The notes beneath the pieces were generated by a model. The model made no database searches. It had not been told where the DNA came from and worked only from the letters and a program-made list of their open reading frames with translations. Made by a program: the position numbers and the translations under genes. Positions 11,401-23,400 of a DNA stretch of 30,467 nucleotides are shown one piece after another. The DNA comes from Isoetes engelmannii (Eukaryota > Streptophyta > Lycopodiopsida > Isoetales > Isoetaceae). The first letter of the stretch is position 1; each line of letters opens with the position of its first letter. Location: assembly GCA_011763485.2 (NCBI GenBank), contig JAANSK020308152.1:1-30467 (forward strand), written 5' to 3'.

Positions 11401-14400
11401 CAATGCAGCAACTGACAGTCACAGCAATCCTGCTATTAACCTTTGCACTGCAATCTGCCAAGAGGACTCTTATACCAAGATGAGGAGAGAGGCTAGGGCA
11501 GAAAGAGAAAACCGGCAACAACCAATTAATCAGGTATACACAAATGACACATGCATGATGACATATGTCAACCATGTAAACAATAGGATTGACCATTGAC
11601 AGTTTGGTTTATATTGATGGTTTTGACAGCATGACCATGGGGCAACCTATGGTTCCACTCCATTTCCTTGTCTTTCAGATATGAAGAATTATCCTTATCA
11701 TTGATCAAAATGCCAAAACTGCACAGGGCACGCAATACATACCAAGCGCCCACCAATCTACAGCACTTCCATGACCTGATCCTTCGATGATCTCCTGCAT
11801 TATAAATGAGTTTAGGTATTGTGATATATTACATCTTAAGTTGCTTAAGTATTGATTCAAAATTCAACAACCAACAATACTTTTTATATCTCCACCCAAA
11901 TTTTTCTAATTAGGTAAAGAATTCGTACTGGTGCAATATATTCTTCAGTTCCTACAAATGAGTTGGACCGCGAGGTTGGCTCAGCGATAAAAGTTGGAAA
12001 TACCGAAGTTTTCTTCTTGTTCTTTACAACAGGCTTAATTACCTGACTTTCTGACAGTCAGCATTATATAAACACAATACTTCAAGAAATAGAGTTATCT
12101 ACATACCTGTGGCTTGCAGGTGGTCAAAAATGATAGATCAAAATCAGAAAGGACTGCATGGCCATCACTTTGAATGAGAATATTTTCAGGTTTCAGGTCC
12201 CTATAAACGATACCTACAGGAAACAATTTGGAATTTAGAATTAGAAAGAAGTTAAAATAAGAGTGATGATTCAATTAAAATCCAAGGACCAGTAGCTTCT
12301 CTAGGAACTCAGGCAGTAGCTAAGGCCTGTAATAGAGGAATGATTAAAATGAGGGAATTGTTGTAGCTCCATCACTGCCATTTTCATCTTTCCGATGCAG
12401 CTAAAAACAATACAATCCTTGGATTTGAAAAGAGAATTACCAGGTTCCTATACACAAATGATAATCAACCTCTCTTTACTCATTGTTTTCTCCAATTGAG
12501 GCTGATTTAACGTCTCTTTTCCTCCTTAACTCTTCAACTTTTTAAAAAAAGCGAACTACCAAATTCCTTACACAAATGATAATCGATCTCTCTTTACTCA
12601 TTGTTTTCTCCAATTGAGGCTCTACCTTCATTCAGAAACATAAAAAATTGTCAACCTAGAATACAATGGGTTTCAGGAAACGTTTTGGAAAATGTCTGCT
12701 GCTTATTCTCCTTGAACAGGCTTCAGAGTCTCAACTCACAAAGGCATTCCCTCATTATTATGCATATATATTAAGATTTTTTTTTTAAAAGAGACCTACC
12801 CTGGCAGTGGAGGTACTCCAGTGCTATCACAATCTCAGCTGCATAGAACCTGCAAAACAATGAATAATTGTTACTGTTCCTGTTTCAACTATCCTTTTCT
12901 ATTAATCTACGGCTAAGGTGACGCAGATAATTTATTTCAAGACCTTGCAAGGAGAAATACCTTGCTGCATCTTCATTAATGCTGTTTGTAGGCTGCTTAT
13001 CCAGAAGAAGAAAGAGCTCACCAGCTGCACAAAAGTCTGTAATAAGGCAGATGTGTGTTTTTGTCTGCAAATTAAGAAAGGGAAAAGTTATCATGGAAAT
13101 GGTTACTGGGAAACATGAACATGCTATTTGGCAGAAATGCATTTGTTCATAGTTCCATCACATCTAGTAAACCTAGCTAAGTGGGATTTGATTATGTCAG
13201 ATAAGACAAGGTCAGCAGCTATAATCACCTAGTGTCTTGTATTTCTCGCTGCTTATGTATTCAAACTCTATTGAAATGAAATGGTAGCATGAGAGGCCAC
13301 GATTCCTCACAATACAAAGAATCCCAAAAAAACCTAAACCTGAGGGCAAAAGTCAGAAGTAGATTCTGGTAAAGTGTTTGAAGAAGTTAAGAAACCCTGT
13401 GCGCATATATGCTAGAATGAAAGAGATACACGAGATAGCTGGGCTATGAGTAAACTGGATAAGAAACTATAAAGCATGACTATGGCTTTATAGGGGAGCC
13501 ATGTCAGCGACATCATGTCTAGTCATCTAAAGGTGGTGACATGTAATATATCATATTCTAACATCCCCCCCTGATGACTAGCATGACTCAAAACATAAGA
13601 AACAAAAACTAGAAATCATAGGATTAACATGCTTGCAGAGTTAACTCCCATAATACAGAGAAATCAGACTTTTGTACCGTAGAAAATTTATAATGAAAAT
13701 TATGAGCCTTAGCAATTCCAAGTAGCTCCTGTAATTCCAAATCTCTGCTCCAAAATTCTGGTCTACAGAACTGTAACCCAGAAACAGGCCCTATTGGTAG
13801 ATTATATGTACCATTCAGACTAATATCCACGCTGTGATCTTCAGATGCATCTATGATAAGAAATACATGATTTTCAGAGTGTAAGCATTCAAAAGTGACC
13901 TTGAATACCTGGCTGATCCCTTGAATATCAGTGCAAGCAACATACCCAAATCACTCAGCCAAATTAGGACAATCTTTCACATTTCCATCATGTATGGAAC
14001 CAAATGGGATATGTAAATGGATGTAAAGTGGCAAATCTAATTCATGTTCACTAACCTTGGTGATAATTGAAGTAAAAATAGCAGTCTGTTCATGAATATC
14101 CATCCAAGGAAGCTCAAGAACCAACTCATCTTTCAAATCATTTGCTCGAAGTTTGAACCAACACTCTTCATTCTTGTCTTTAAAAACAACATTATCTACA
14201 CCCCTCTTTTCTGTAATGCCATGCCAAATGTCTGTGATCAACCTATCACTAGTAAAACCATTCAAGCTTCTAGCTGCTACTCAACAAAACCATAATAATT
14301 GTCCTGTTTTTGCAAATTGTCTTTGACATTTTTCTCTTCTCTTTTCATAGTTGCTAGCAATTCCTCTTGCTGCAACTCAGATCTATTGCCTGCAAGCACG

Positions 14401-17400
14401 TTATCATTCTTCGCTCGTGTATACCCTACAGGTACATCAGCTGTGCCCATGATAAGTTCATAGAGTAAACCCTGTTCATAGGAATCAACACTCCTTTCAC
14501 ATAAAATTACCATGTGCTCCTGAACTGTTTCTGTTTCTGTAGCAATTTCTGACATCATCTTTGGAGTTCCTTCTGCATGAGCATGTACTACAACATGCTG
14601 CATTGTGCTCTCGACATTGTTTATGCCTAGAGTGTCATGCCAAAGACTATCAAGTGAGTGAGAAACAAAATAAGAAATTTCTAAAACTTGTGGTACTGGC
14701 AGAGAAAAAATATTTCGTGATGCCTCAGACTTTTCAAAGTACCCCTGATCAGTTTATTGCTTCTTCTTGTATTGATTATCCTGCCCAAATTCAGATCTCA
14801 AGTAGTCCCAGAGCTCTTGGGAACTACAAAATGTAGTTCGCCAAATCTTTAAACTCAGAGGATATTCTATGGTTAGCTTTATAGATTTGGAAACTATATA
14901 ATCCTTATCAATGGTAATCTCGGAAAGATGTTGTCCTCTTACAACATGCCACAAGCCTTGTGAAATTAAGGACGATGTCATGTGAAATCTCCATTCTTCA
15001 TAGCTATGGCTGGTTAGGAAGTGATCTTTTAAAGGAGCTATGGTCTCATACGACTGAGGAGAAGAGGAAATCATCATGAAACGCCTACACAAGTCTAATA
15101 AGCTCTTTGGTTAAAAATACCTCCACCATGGTCACAAAATACCCTTGATCATCAGGCTTCCTCAGATTTAGAGCTCCCTATCCGCGCATGCAACTTTATG
15201 GCTTCCGCCTCATTTGAATATCAAAAATAGTCTCAGGTTTAAACAAATTCACTCTCGGTGAATCCTGCAAAGCTTCTCAAAGCTTCTGGAGAACATGCAT
15301 ATCCACAAAGCATTGGCCCCCACAATTCCGCTGCATCATCATGGACTCAAATATGACCTACCTTTAAATTTTTCTATTTTTGCAATCTGTTGTCTCTTTT
15401 TTTTTTCAGATCCAACCTAAATCTCAGGGATCAACTCCAGTTCGTGCAAACGAAGAGTCAGCACCAATCCCGCCGCAAATATCCAAAAGATCACCAATCG
15501 TCAGATCTGCACCAATCGTCGGATCCGACTAACCAAACTCATTCTAGACCCGTTCTAGACCCGCAGCACGTTCTAGACAAGTTCTAGACTAATTCTTGCA
15601 CCAATGCAAGAAAAATGACGCCGCAAACACCAGATCCGACCCTTCCACTTCCAGACACAAAATCTTGCAAGATTGAATGAATCTCTGCAGAGATTTTTCG
15701 AGCTATCCACTATAAAGCATGACTATGGCTTTATAGGGGAGCCATGTCAGCGACATAAGTGTCATGTCTAGTCATCTAAAGGTGGTGACATGTAATATAT
15801 CATATTCTAACAAGCAGTCCTTTAAGAGAGAAAACCAGTCTGACCTCACTTTATACTTTGATCCCGTGGCCAAGAAGAAGACAAAAGTTTCCTGATTTCA
15901 TCGTTTTAGTTTTCTTTTTATTTTTATGCACTATCTCTAGGAGGCTGCAAATGCGCCCCTTGCTGTACATGATTAGTGTATATTTGGTCTCATAGATACA
16001 AGTGGTCTCTCGTAGACGTTAATATAATCGTTCTTTCTTTGGTCTTATGGTTAGTTCATTGGTTCGTCAACCTAGGTCGAGTTCGAGACTCACTAGGAAC
16101 ATTGTCCTCAAAGAAAGAATCTTTATCCTAGATGACAATACATATCAATTCTTCCGTACTACCAGGTGTAAAGTACTTCTAAAGAATCCTACGTAATCAC
16201 CATGTGCATAAGAACTACCTGAAATGATGCATACAAAGTTGGCAGAAATGGATGATCAAGCATTGCAAGAATTTCCCTCTCCACACAAGCGCGATGAACC
16301 TGTTAAGAATCTATTACTGTCATGTCCAGTGGATTCTGCAATTGAAAGCATGACTCTTACAGTCTTTAGAAATACTTGGCAATGATCCATGTGCCTAAGA
16401 CCATTTTATGAGTGGATGTCTTGTGGAAAATAAAAAACAACAATGTACATTCAAAGACAATCTATAATCCAGATATCGTCACACACTTGGATTTGTCAAT
16501 CTCAATCATCATGAAACACCACGTTCCTCAAGAACCTGCAGATTAACATCATTCCTTAAAGTTTGGACCTTTACAGGAATGAAGCTTTTGCGGGTAATGA
16601 ATGACCTTGATACCCCCTTGATAACAGAAAGGAGTTGGCTCTAATTCAAAGAAGCAGGCCACACTCGGTCTAAAATACTACAGGGGCTGAGCTTACGCCT
16701 CCTTGTAGTGCTGCTCAAGAAATAATTTGGTTTATCTGCAGCTGAAACTCTCACCAGCTGGGTTGTACTGTGACAAATCAGATGCAATGAAATTAGGATA
16801 AGAAGTATTCAAACCTTTTGACACTCATATTTGCTTCCTTCATGGACAATTTTTATTGCATGCACTTGATGGTTCAAACTTGAAAAAAACGAAGTAAAGA
16901 CCAGATCTAGAGAAGAGTGGCTATCAGTTTAGCTTCATGGTCCCTTGCTGCTCAGTTCCAGGAAGTATGCTAGAATTTGATTAAATGACATTAAGGTATT
17001 GTCTACTATAAAAGGCCAACCCTCTTACATAGGTCGCACAAAATTTGAGAGAAAACGGGAAGATTAAGATTTAAAAATCATACCTTGTTGCGATTTACCA
17101 TAACAGATTTGTCCATAGCCTTCATGGCAAAATAGTGGCCTGTATCTTCTAACTCAACCAAGTGCACACTGATCAAGAAAAATTTCAAAGGCTATGGTCA
17201 ATCACCTGTTTTCATTTAACAAAGTTATAATAGCCTAAGAAAATAACTGAGATTTGCTACACAGTAACATTCTTCTCATATGCTTGCCTTTCTAATACAC
17301 AAATATGGTCAGGAATTTAGAAAGCATGCCTTCCAGTGTCTCCATATCCAAGATGTTTGACGGGTCGAAAGTGTTTAAGACCCAACTTCTCGCCACTATT

Positions 17401-20400
17401 TCGAACCTATACAGCATTAATGGCTGAAATTAACCATTTCACACATAATAATTGCAATTACCAAGATTCTTCCTATATTATAATCGTATCAGAATACAGA
17501 AAATGCAGCAGTGTTAGAATCTAAACTGATTCTTCTGTTTCTCTTCATGTGGTTATTATTCAAGATTGAAATCTTTCATATGTGCAAATTTTCTTACGGG
17601 ACTTATGATCCAGGCTAGAACCAACAGCAAGAAACAAGAGAGAAACAAAGACGGAGTGAAAGCTCAGAAAATGATAGATGATGGATTGAGTGTTCTTTTT
17701 TCGGTGCTACAAAGGATAGTCACATATGTGACGTTCTTTTTTCAGTGCTACAAAGGATAGTCACATATGTGACATGTAGAGCATAGCACGTGAGTACATA
17801 AACATGCTAATTATATTCTAAGAGGCATACATGAACGTAAATGCATGGTAACCTAGAAACCATGGTCCTATGTAAATACATAGGCTGCCACTTTAGCACA
17901 TATGTGTGCTTAACCCTTAAAGAGTTATTTCTGTCATCCTCCCCTAAGCACATATATGAACTGAAAACAAAAGAAGAATGCTACAGCTTATCGTGATGAT
18001 CCTCTCCTAAGCTGAACATTCGAATACCAAGCTGAGTCTTGAACTTCTGAAAAATGGCTTGGTGAATAGGTCAGCCAATTGATCACTGGTTGGAACATGA
18101 GGAAGATCGAGATGACCATCCATGACCTTCTCCCGCACAAAATAATAATGTGTTTCAATGTGTTTGCTGTGGGCATGAAATAGTGGATTATTAGCAAGTT
18201 GCAAAGAGTTTTGGTTGTCACAATGAAGTGGAACAGTGCTGTGGAATAGTGCTGGTGTCAAAGCCTAATTCTGCAAAAAGTTTGGCTAACCAAACAGATT
18301 CAGCAGCAGCAATAGCTAAGGCTTTATACTCGGCCTCCAGGCTAGAAAGAGAGACTGAGAGATGACCCTTGTTGAGCCAAGAAATGATGTCGTTGCCAAG
18401 GCCAAACACATAACCTGTGGTGCTGGTGCTGCGCCGCGTATCAAGACAACCAGAATGATCAACATCCGAAATGATCAGCATCGACAAAACCATTCAAAGA
18501 AGGCGACTGATCATGCATATAGTAAAGGCCCTCATTAAGAGTACCTTTTAAATAGGCGAGCACTCTTTTTGCTGCTTGCCAATGGCTCTATTTTGGACAG
18601 GCCATAAGACGGCTCAACATGCCCACCGCAAAAGAAATCTCCGGTTTAGTGATTGTAAGGTAAATCAAACCACCAACAAGTGAGCGATACAAAGTGGCAT
18701 CTACTTGAGGAGACTCATCGTAGGCGGATAACTTCAAACCAGGCTCCATGGGCTGTTTTCCAACCTTGCAATCAGTCATATGAAATTTTGTGAGAAGATG
18801 TTGCACGTACTTACCTTGGGACAAAGTGGGACAAAGTGATGCCATGGTGAGTTTGCCAAATCTCAATCCCAAGAAAATAGTGGGACTCATAGCAAAGTGC
18901 TGGATAAGCGAGGTGCGCAATTGATCAATAAGATCATGAGCATCTCCTATAATCAGCAGCTCCTATAATCAGCAGATCGTCAACGTACAACACAAGAATG
19001 CAGAGAGATGTACCTTGGTTTTTGTAGTACAAATTTGGATCTGCTGTAGAAGAAGAATAACCATGTGCTTAAGATAAGAGTCGACCTTATGATACCAACA
19101 CTAAGGTGCTTGTTTAAGGCCATAACGACTCTTCTTTAACTTACACACTAAATGCGCTTATCCTTCAGAGAAAAGTCTTCAGAGTGCTGCATATAGACTT
19201 CGTCAGAAAGGTCACCATTTAAGAAGGAACTTTGGAAGTCTATTTGATAAACGGGCCAGCCTTTGTTTGCTGCTAATGTAAAAATAATGCACACGGTTGA
19301 GAGTCTTGCAACTGGAGCAAAGACTTCATCGTAATCAATGCCATGCTGTTAAGCAAATCCCTTGGCAACAAGTCGTGTCTTATGCTTCTTATGCTTACTG
19401 AGGGAGCCATCTGCATTATATTTTTCTTTGAACATTCATTTTGAACCAATCGCTTTCTTCCCTTTAAGAAGAGGAACAAGATCCCATGTCTCATCCTTAA
19501 GCAGCATGTCATATTCATAGCATCCACCCAATCTGGATTGGTAATGGCTTCAGCAAAAGTAGAAGGTGTGTGATCTTTATAGATCTTTGCCATCAAGGCA
19601 AATTACAAGTGCTCGCAATACTTGATTGGGCACCAGCTAAGGCCCAAGCCGCTCAGAACGCCTAAGAGGCACACCATAATCATGATTTTCAGCAAGAGAC
19701 CGGGCTGGAGCAGTCCTAGAACTACTACCAGGCTGATTTGCAACGCGAATATCATTCAAGGCAGCAAGGTATGGATCATTTTCATCAATGTCAATATCAT
19801 CACAAGGGTTGGCAGGTAGAGCAGCAACTAGAGCAGCATTAATTGGGCTATGTGTGTCAACATCATGCTCTAAAGCATCATAAAAGCCATCCTCCAAAAA
19901 CTTCGCATCCGGACTGACCACAAGCTTCTTAGTGGATGGGTTATAGAATTTGTAAGCTTTATATCATCTGCATAACCAATAAAAATACATTTGACTGCCT
20001 TATCATCAAGTTTCTTCAACCATGAATGAGGATGCACAAAAGCAGGACAACCAAAGATTTTCAAATCCGCAATATCAGGCTTTGTACCATAGAACACTTC
20101 AAAAGGTGTTTTACCTTTCATAATTTTTGTGGGAACTCTATTCAAAATCTAGGCTGCTGTTTTCATCGCTTCGCCTCAAAAAGACGCAAGCAAACGTTTA
20201 TAAGTCAGCATGATGTGTGCCAAATTCATGAGAGCAAGATTCTTGCGTTCAGCTATACCATTTTGTTGCAAGCAATATGGAGCTCTCATCTCACGAACAA
20301 TCCTAGCATCTCGAAGATAAGAATCAAAAGCAGGATTCTTATACTCACCACCATTATCTGGCCTGAAATCCTGTTTATTTTTCAATCATTAACCTGAACT

Positions 20401-23400
20401 CCTTAAACCGAGTTAGCACATCAGATTTATAATGCAAAGGATACACCTATTTCATCCTAGAATGATCATCAATAAAGGTAGAGAAATAAAGGGATCCGCT
20501 CAAAGCGGGAAGGATGAGACCCTTCGCACGTGTCGCTATGCACAAGCTCCAAAATATCTTTTGTCGTCTTCACAGCCTCCTTGGGGAAAGATGCGGGTGT
20601 CTTGCTTACCACGATTGCAAGTTGCAATCGCATTGCAGCTTATGTGCATGCACAGCAGGCAGCCCAAGAACCATCTCTTTGATATGCATTAGACAAAGAG
20701 ATTGGCAGCTCAAATGACCGTAACGAGCATGCCATAACTCATCCGAAGACATGCTAACAGCAACAGAAGCAATCAAGCCTTTTTGCTCTACAACAAAAGC
20801 ACAAAATTCATACAAACCATTTTGGGGAATGCCACAGGCAACTATTTCAGAGTCCGGAACAACACGGCACGTAGGTGTAGGCATAAATATTACTTCTCCT
20901 TGTCTAAATAGAGCATACAAGCCACTTTTATTAACCTTAGAAACAAACAGTAAATTTTCTTCAAGCCCAGGAATGTAATTAACATCTTTAACATACGTTA
21001 TGCCGCTTTCCTGGGTAGAAAATGTGACTTCGTCCTTTCCTTGAATCTGATAGCTAAAATCATCAGCAAACTTGACTCGACCACCATCCATTTGTTGTAT
21101 TTTATAAAAGTAATTTCGTTTCCCTGGCATATGCGAAGTGCCACCGGAATAAGGTACCACGGATCACTATCAGATTTGCCTAAAGATATCACGGAAGCTT
21201 TAAATAAGCATTCAATATCAGGACTTTGTGGTTCAAATTCAGCAGGCATGAAATTAGAACTCTCTTTAAGATCATGTGCTGGCTGATCTTTACTTACTGC
21301 AGCTGTGGATTCCTTCTTCAAGCACTTTGGGCAATCATTAATCCAATGCCCTTTCTCATGGCAACACCTGCATGGATATCTGCTTGAACCTTTCGCCTAT
21401 TAGAATTATTGTTAAAATTTAAGATGAGGACTTATTTCGGGAGAACCTGTCAATGTGCTTCTTGGGATTATGTTTTGAAAAGAGTGCTTTTGGAATTATG
21501 TTTTGGAAAGAAGGCATCCTGATCTGACCGCCTCTTCAACTCCAATTCAGTTTGAAGGAGGAGATTAGGCAAATCTCTCAACCTGATTGGACTGTCTCTT
21601 GCACCTAAGGCAAGAATAAAAGACTGATAATCCATAGAAAGACCAAGAGCAATGCGAAAACTACTACACCATCTGGTCCTTGCTGTTTCATATCATCCAA
21701 TTTGCTTTTAACCTCTTTGGCCTTAGAAATATAGTCAAGCATATTCTTACAATTGTCCAAGCGCAAAGAGTGCAACTTATCTCTCAAGAAAAAGGCTAAG
21801 AGTCTGTATCTCGAGCATACACCACTTTCAGCTGATCTAGCGCTTTAGACAACAAGTTACAACCCCTGATATGGCACGAAACTTCTGGTAAAACAAGAAC
21901 TTTCAAGAGACCTAAGCCTTTCTTATTTTTGGACAAAAAATCCGCATCCTTTATATTAAGAGAGCCATCAAGGAGTCCATCCAAACTATGCATAAGAAGA
22001 TAGCCTTCAAACACATCAATCCACTGATAATAATTATCTCCTTTCAAGATAGCATTTGGATTGTTAAATTTTGTAGAATCCATAACTGAAGGTCTTATAA
22101 CTTAGCAGAGTGCACTACGAAGAGAGAATACTGAGCTTTAGATGTACAAAAAAGACAAACCAAGGGAGTTAACCCAGACAGATGGTATGTCACAGAAACT
22201 GCATCAACGATGCTCAAATAATCACAAATCTCTCAGAAAACTGCTCCCAGAGCCAAAATTGCCAATTGTCCAATCTTTCGGCCCAAAACTGCAGCCATGT
22301 GCAACGAAATTTTGAGTTTTGATCAAAATATACACATTTTGTTGGTAACATACAAAAAATTGGCCGATTTTGTAATTTTGGTTGAAGACGATTTTGGCAG
22401 AGTGTGTTACCAACTTCTGAATTCACCCCGTCTTGTCAAATTTCTCTCACTGATTGATTTTAGCCACCCTGGGCTCTGATACCATGATTAAACTTATGAT
22501 CCAGGCTAGTACCAACAGCAAGAAACAAGAGAGAAACAAAGACGGAGTGAAAACTCAGAAAAATAGATGATGGATTGAGTTTTTTTTTCTTCGGTGCTAA
22601 AAAGGATAGTCACATATGTGACATGTGGAGCATAGCACGTGAGTACCTATACATGTTAATTATATCCTAAGCGGCATACATGAACATAAATACATGGTAA
22701 CCTAGAAACCATGGTCCTATGTAAATACATAGGCTGCCATATCAGCACATATGTGTGCTTAACCATTAAAAATTATTTCTGTCATTTTCGAGGCTGACAT
22801 AAGTGCATTGCTGCCAAAATGGTGCTGCAGCTGAACTAGAATGGCATGAAAGCTTAGTACTATTTTGAGCCTAACAGGATCAATTAATCGTGGTCATTTG
22901 TGACTACTTTGACTTGGCACTTAAAGATTTCGCTCACCCAGGGCTCTTTGAATGTCTACAAAATCACTGCCAATGAGGTTTCAGGAAAGTGTCATCAATG
23001 TAGCATCTGGCCTAAATTGGCTGGTCTAGAACCTGTTGATTATATGTGTAATTATGCACCCATGAGTCAGGCTATTCATCATAAGGATCCTCAAACGTTT
23101 CCACAAACAGCCGCAACTAATGAATGTTTGCAGTCATAAATGACGAATATTCGATGCTCATAAAACAGGGAACGTGTCTAGACCTAAGGTCATCATGTGA
23201 CAATAAATAAATGGGTGATTCAGATGGTACAGTGGCAAAGGTTAGTGGCTAAAGAATTTAATCAGCAGTTTGGGCTGTACTTTGGGCTGGATTGGTAGCG
23301 GTCCTATAGCTTGAATGTCAACTGTGTACATGCCATAGCAGGCAGCAACGGTTGGCAAATAGATTTCAAGAGTGCATGATCTCAAGGAAACTATTCTTGT

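Larger units (their letters stand above)
13466..15812 (-). mobile_element. Non-autonomous LTR element, about 2.3 kb, in phototropin intron 14
   Basis: Direct terminal repeats (13466-13563 and 15709-15812) are identical except for one 6-nt length difference. A polypurine tract AGGGGGGGA sits directly inside the left repeat on the minus strand, before TGTTAG, so the element is oriented like the gene. Inside are a gag-like frame near the 5' side and further frames of unknown kind, but no protease, integrase or RT. This fits a LARD/TRIM-like non-autonomous Copia relative. No clear target duplication is found, so outer boundaries may be off. Near-identical repeats suggest a recent insertion compared with the intron 11 element. 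Confidence 0.72.
17594..22784 (-). mobile_element. Ty1/Copia LTR retrotransposon, full length but decayed, in phototropin intron 11
   Basis: The fossil has all structural landmarks: LTRs at 17594-17936 and 22485-22784, a 5-bp target duplication TTTTC on both sides (17589-17593 and 22785-22789), a TGGTATCAGAGC primer site directly inside the 5' LTR, and a polypurine tract directly inside the 3' LTR. Coding remains appear in Copia order on the minus strand: gag, protease, integrase, reverse transcriptase, RNase H. The coding part is heavily broken (about ten or more interruptions) and cannot be autonomous. By eye the LTRs differ at roughly 7% of sites, so the insertion is old, likely millions of years. 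It has the same orientation as the host gene. Confidence 0.95.

Noticed and set aside
13466-15812. Reading the two 98-104 bp repeats as a simple tandem or MITE pair
   Set aside because: The repeats are direct, not inverted, and a polypurine tract abuts one of them in the position expected for an LTR.
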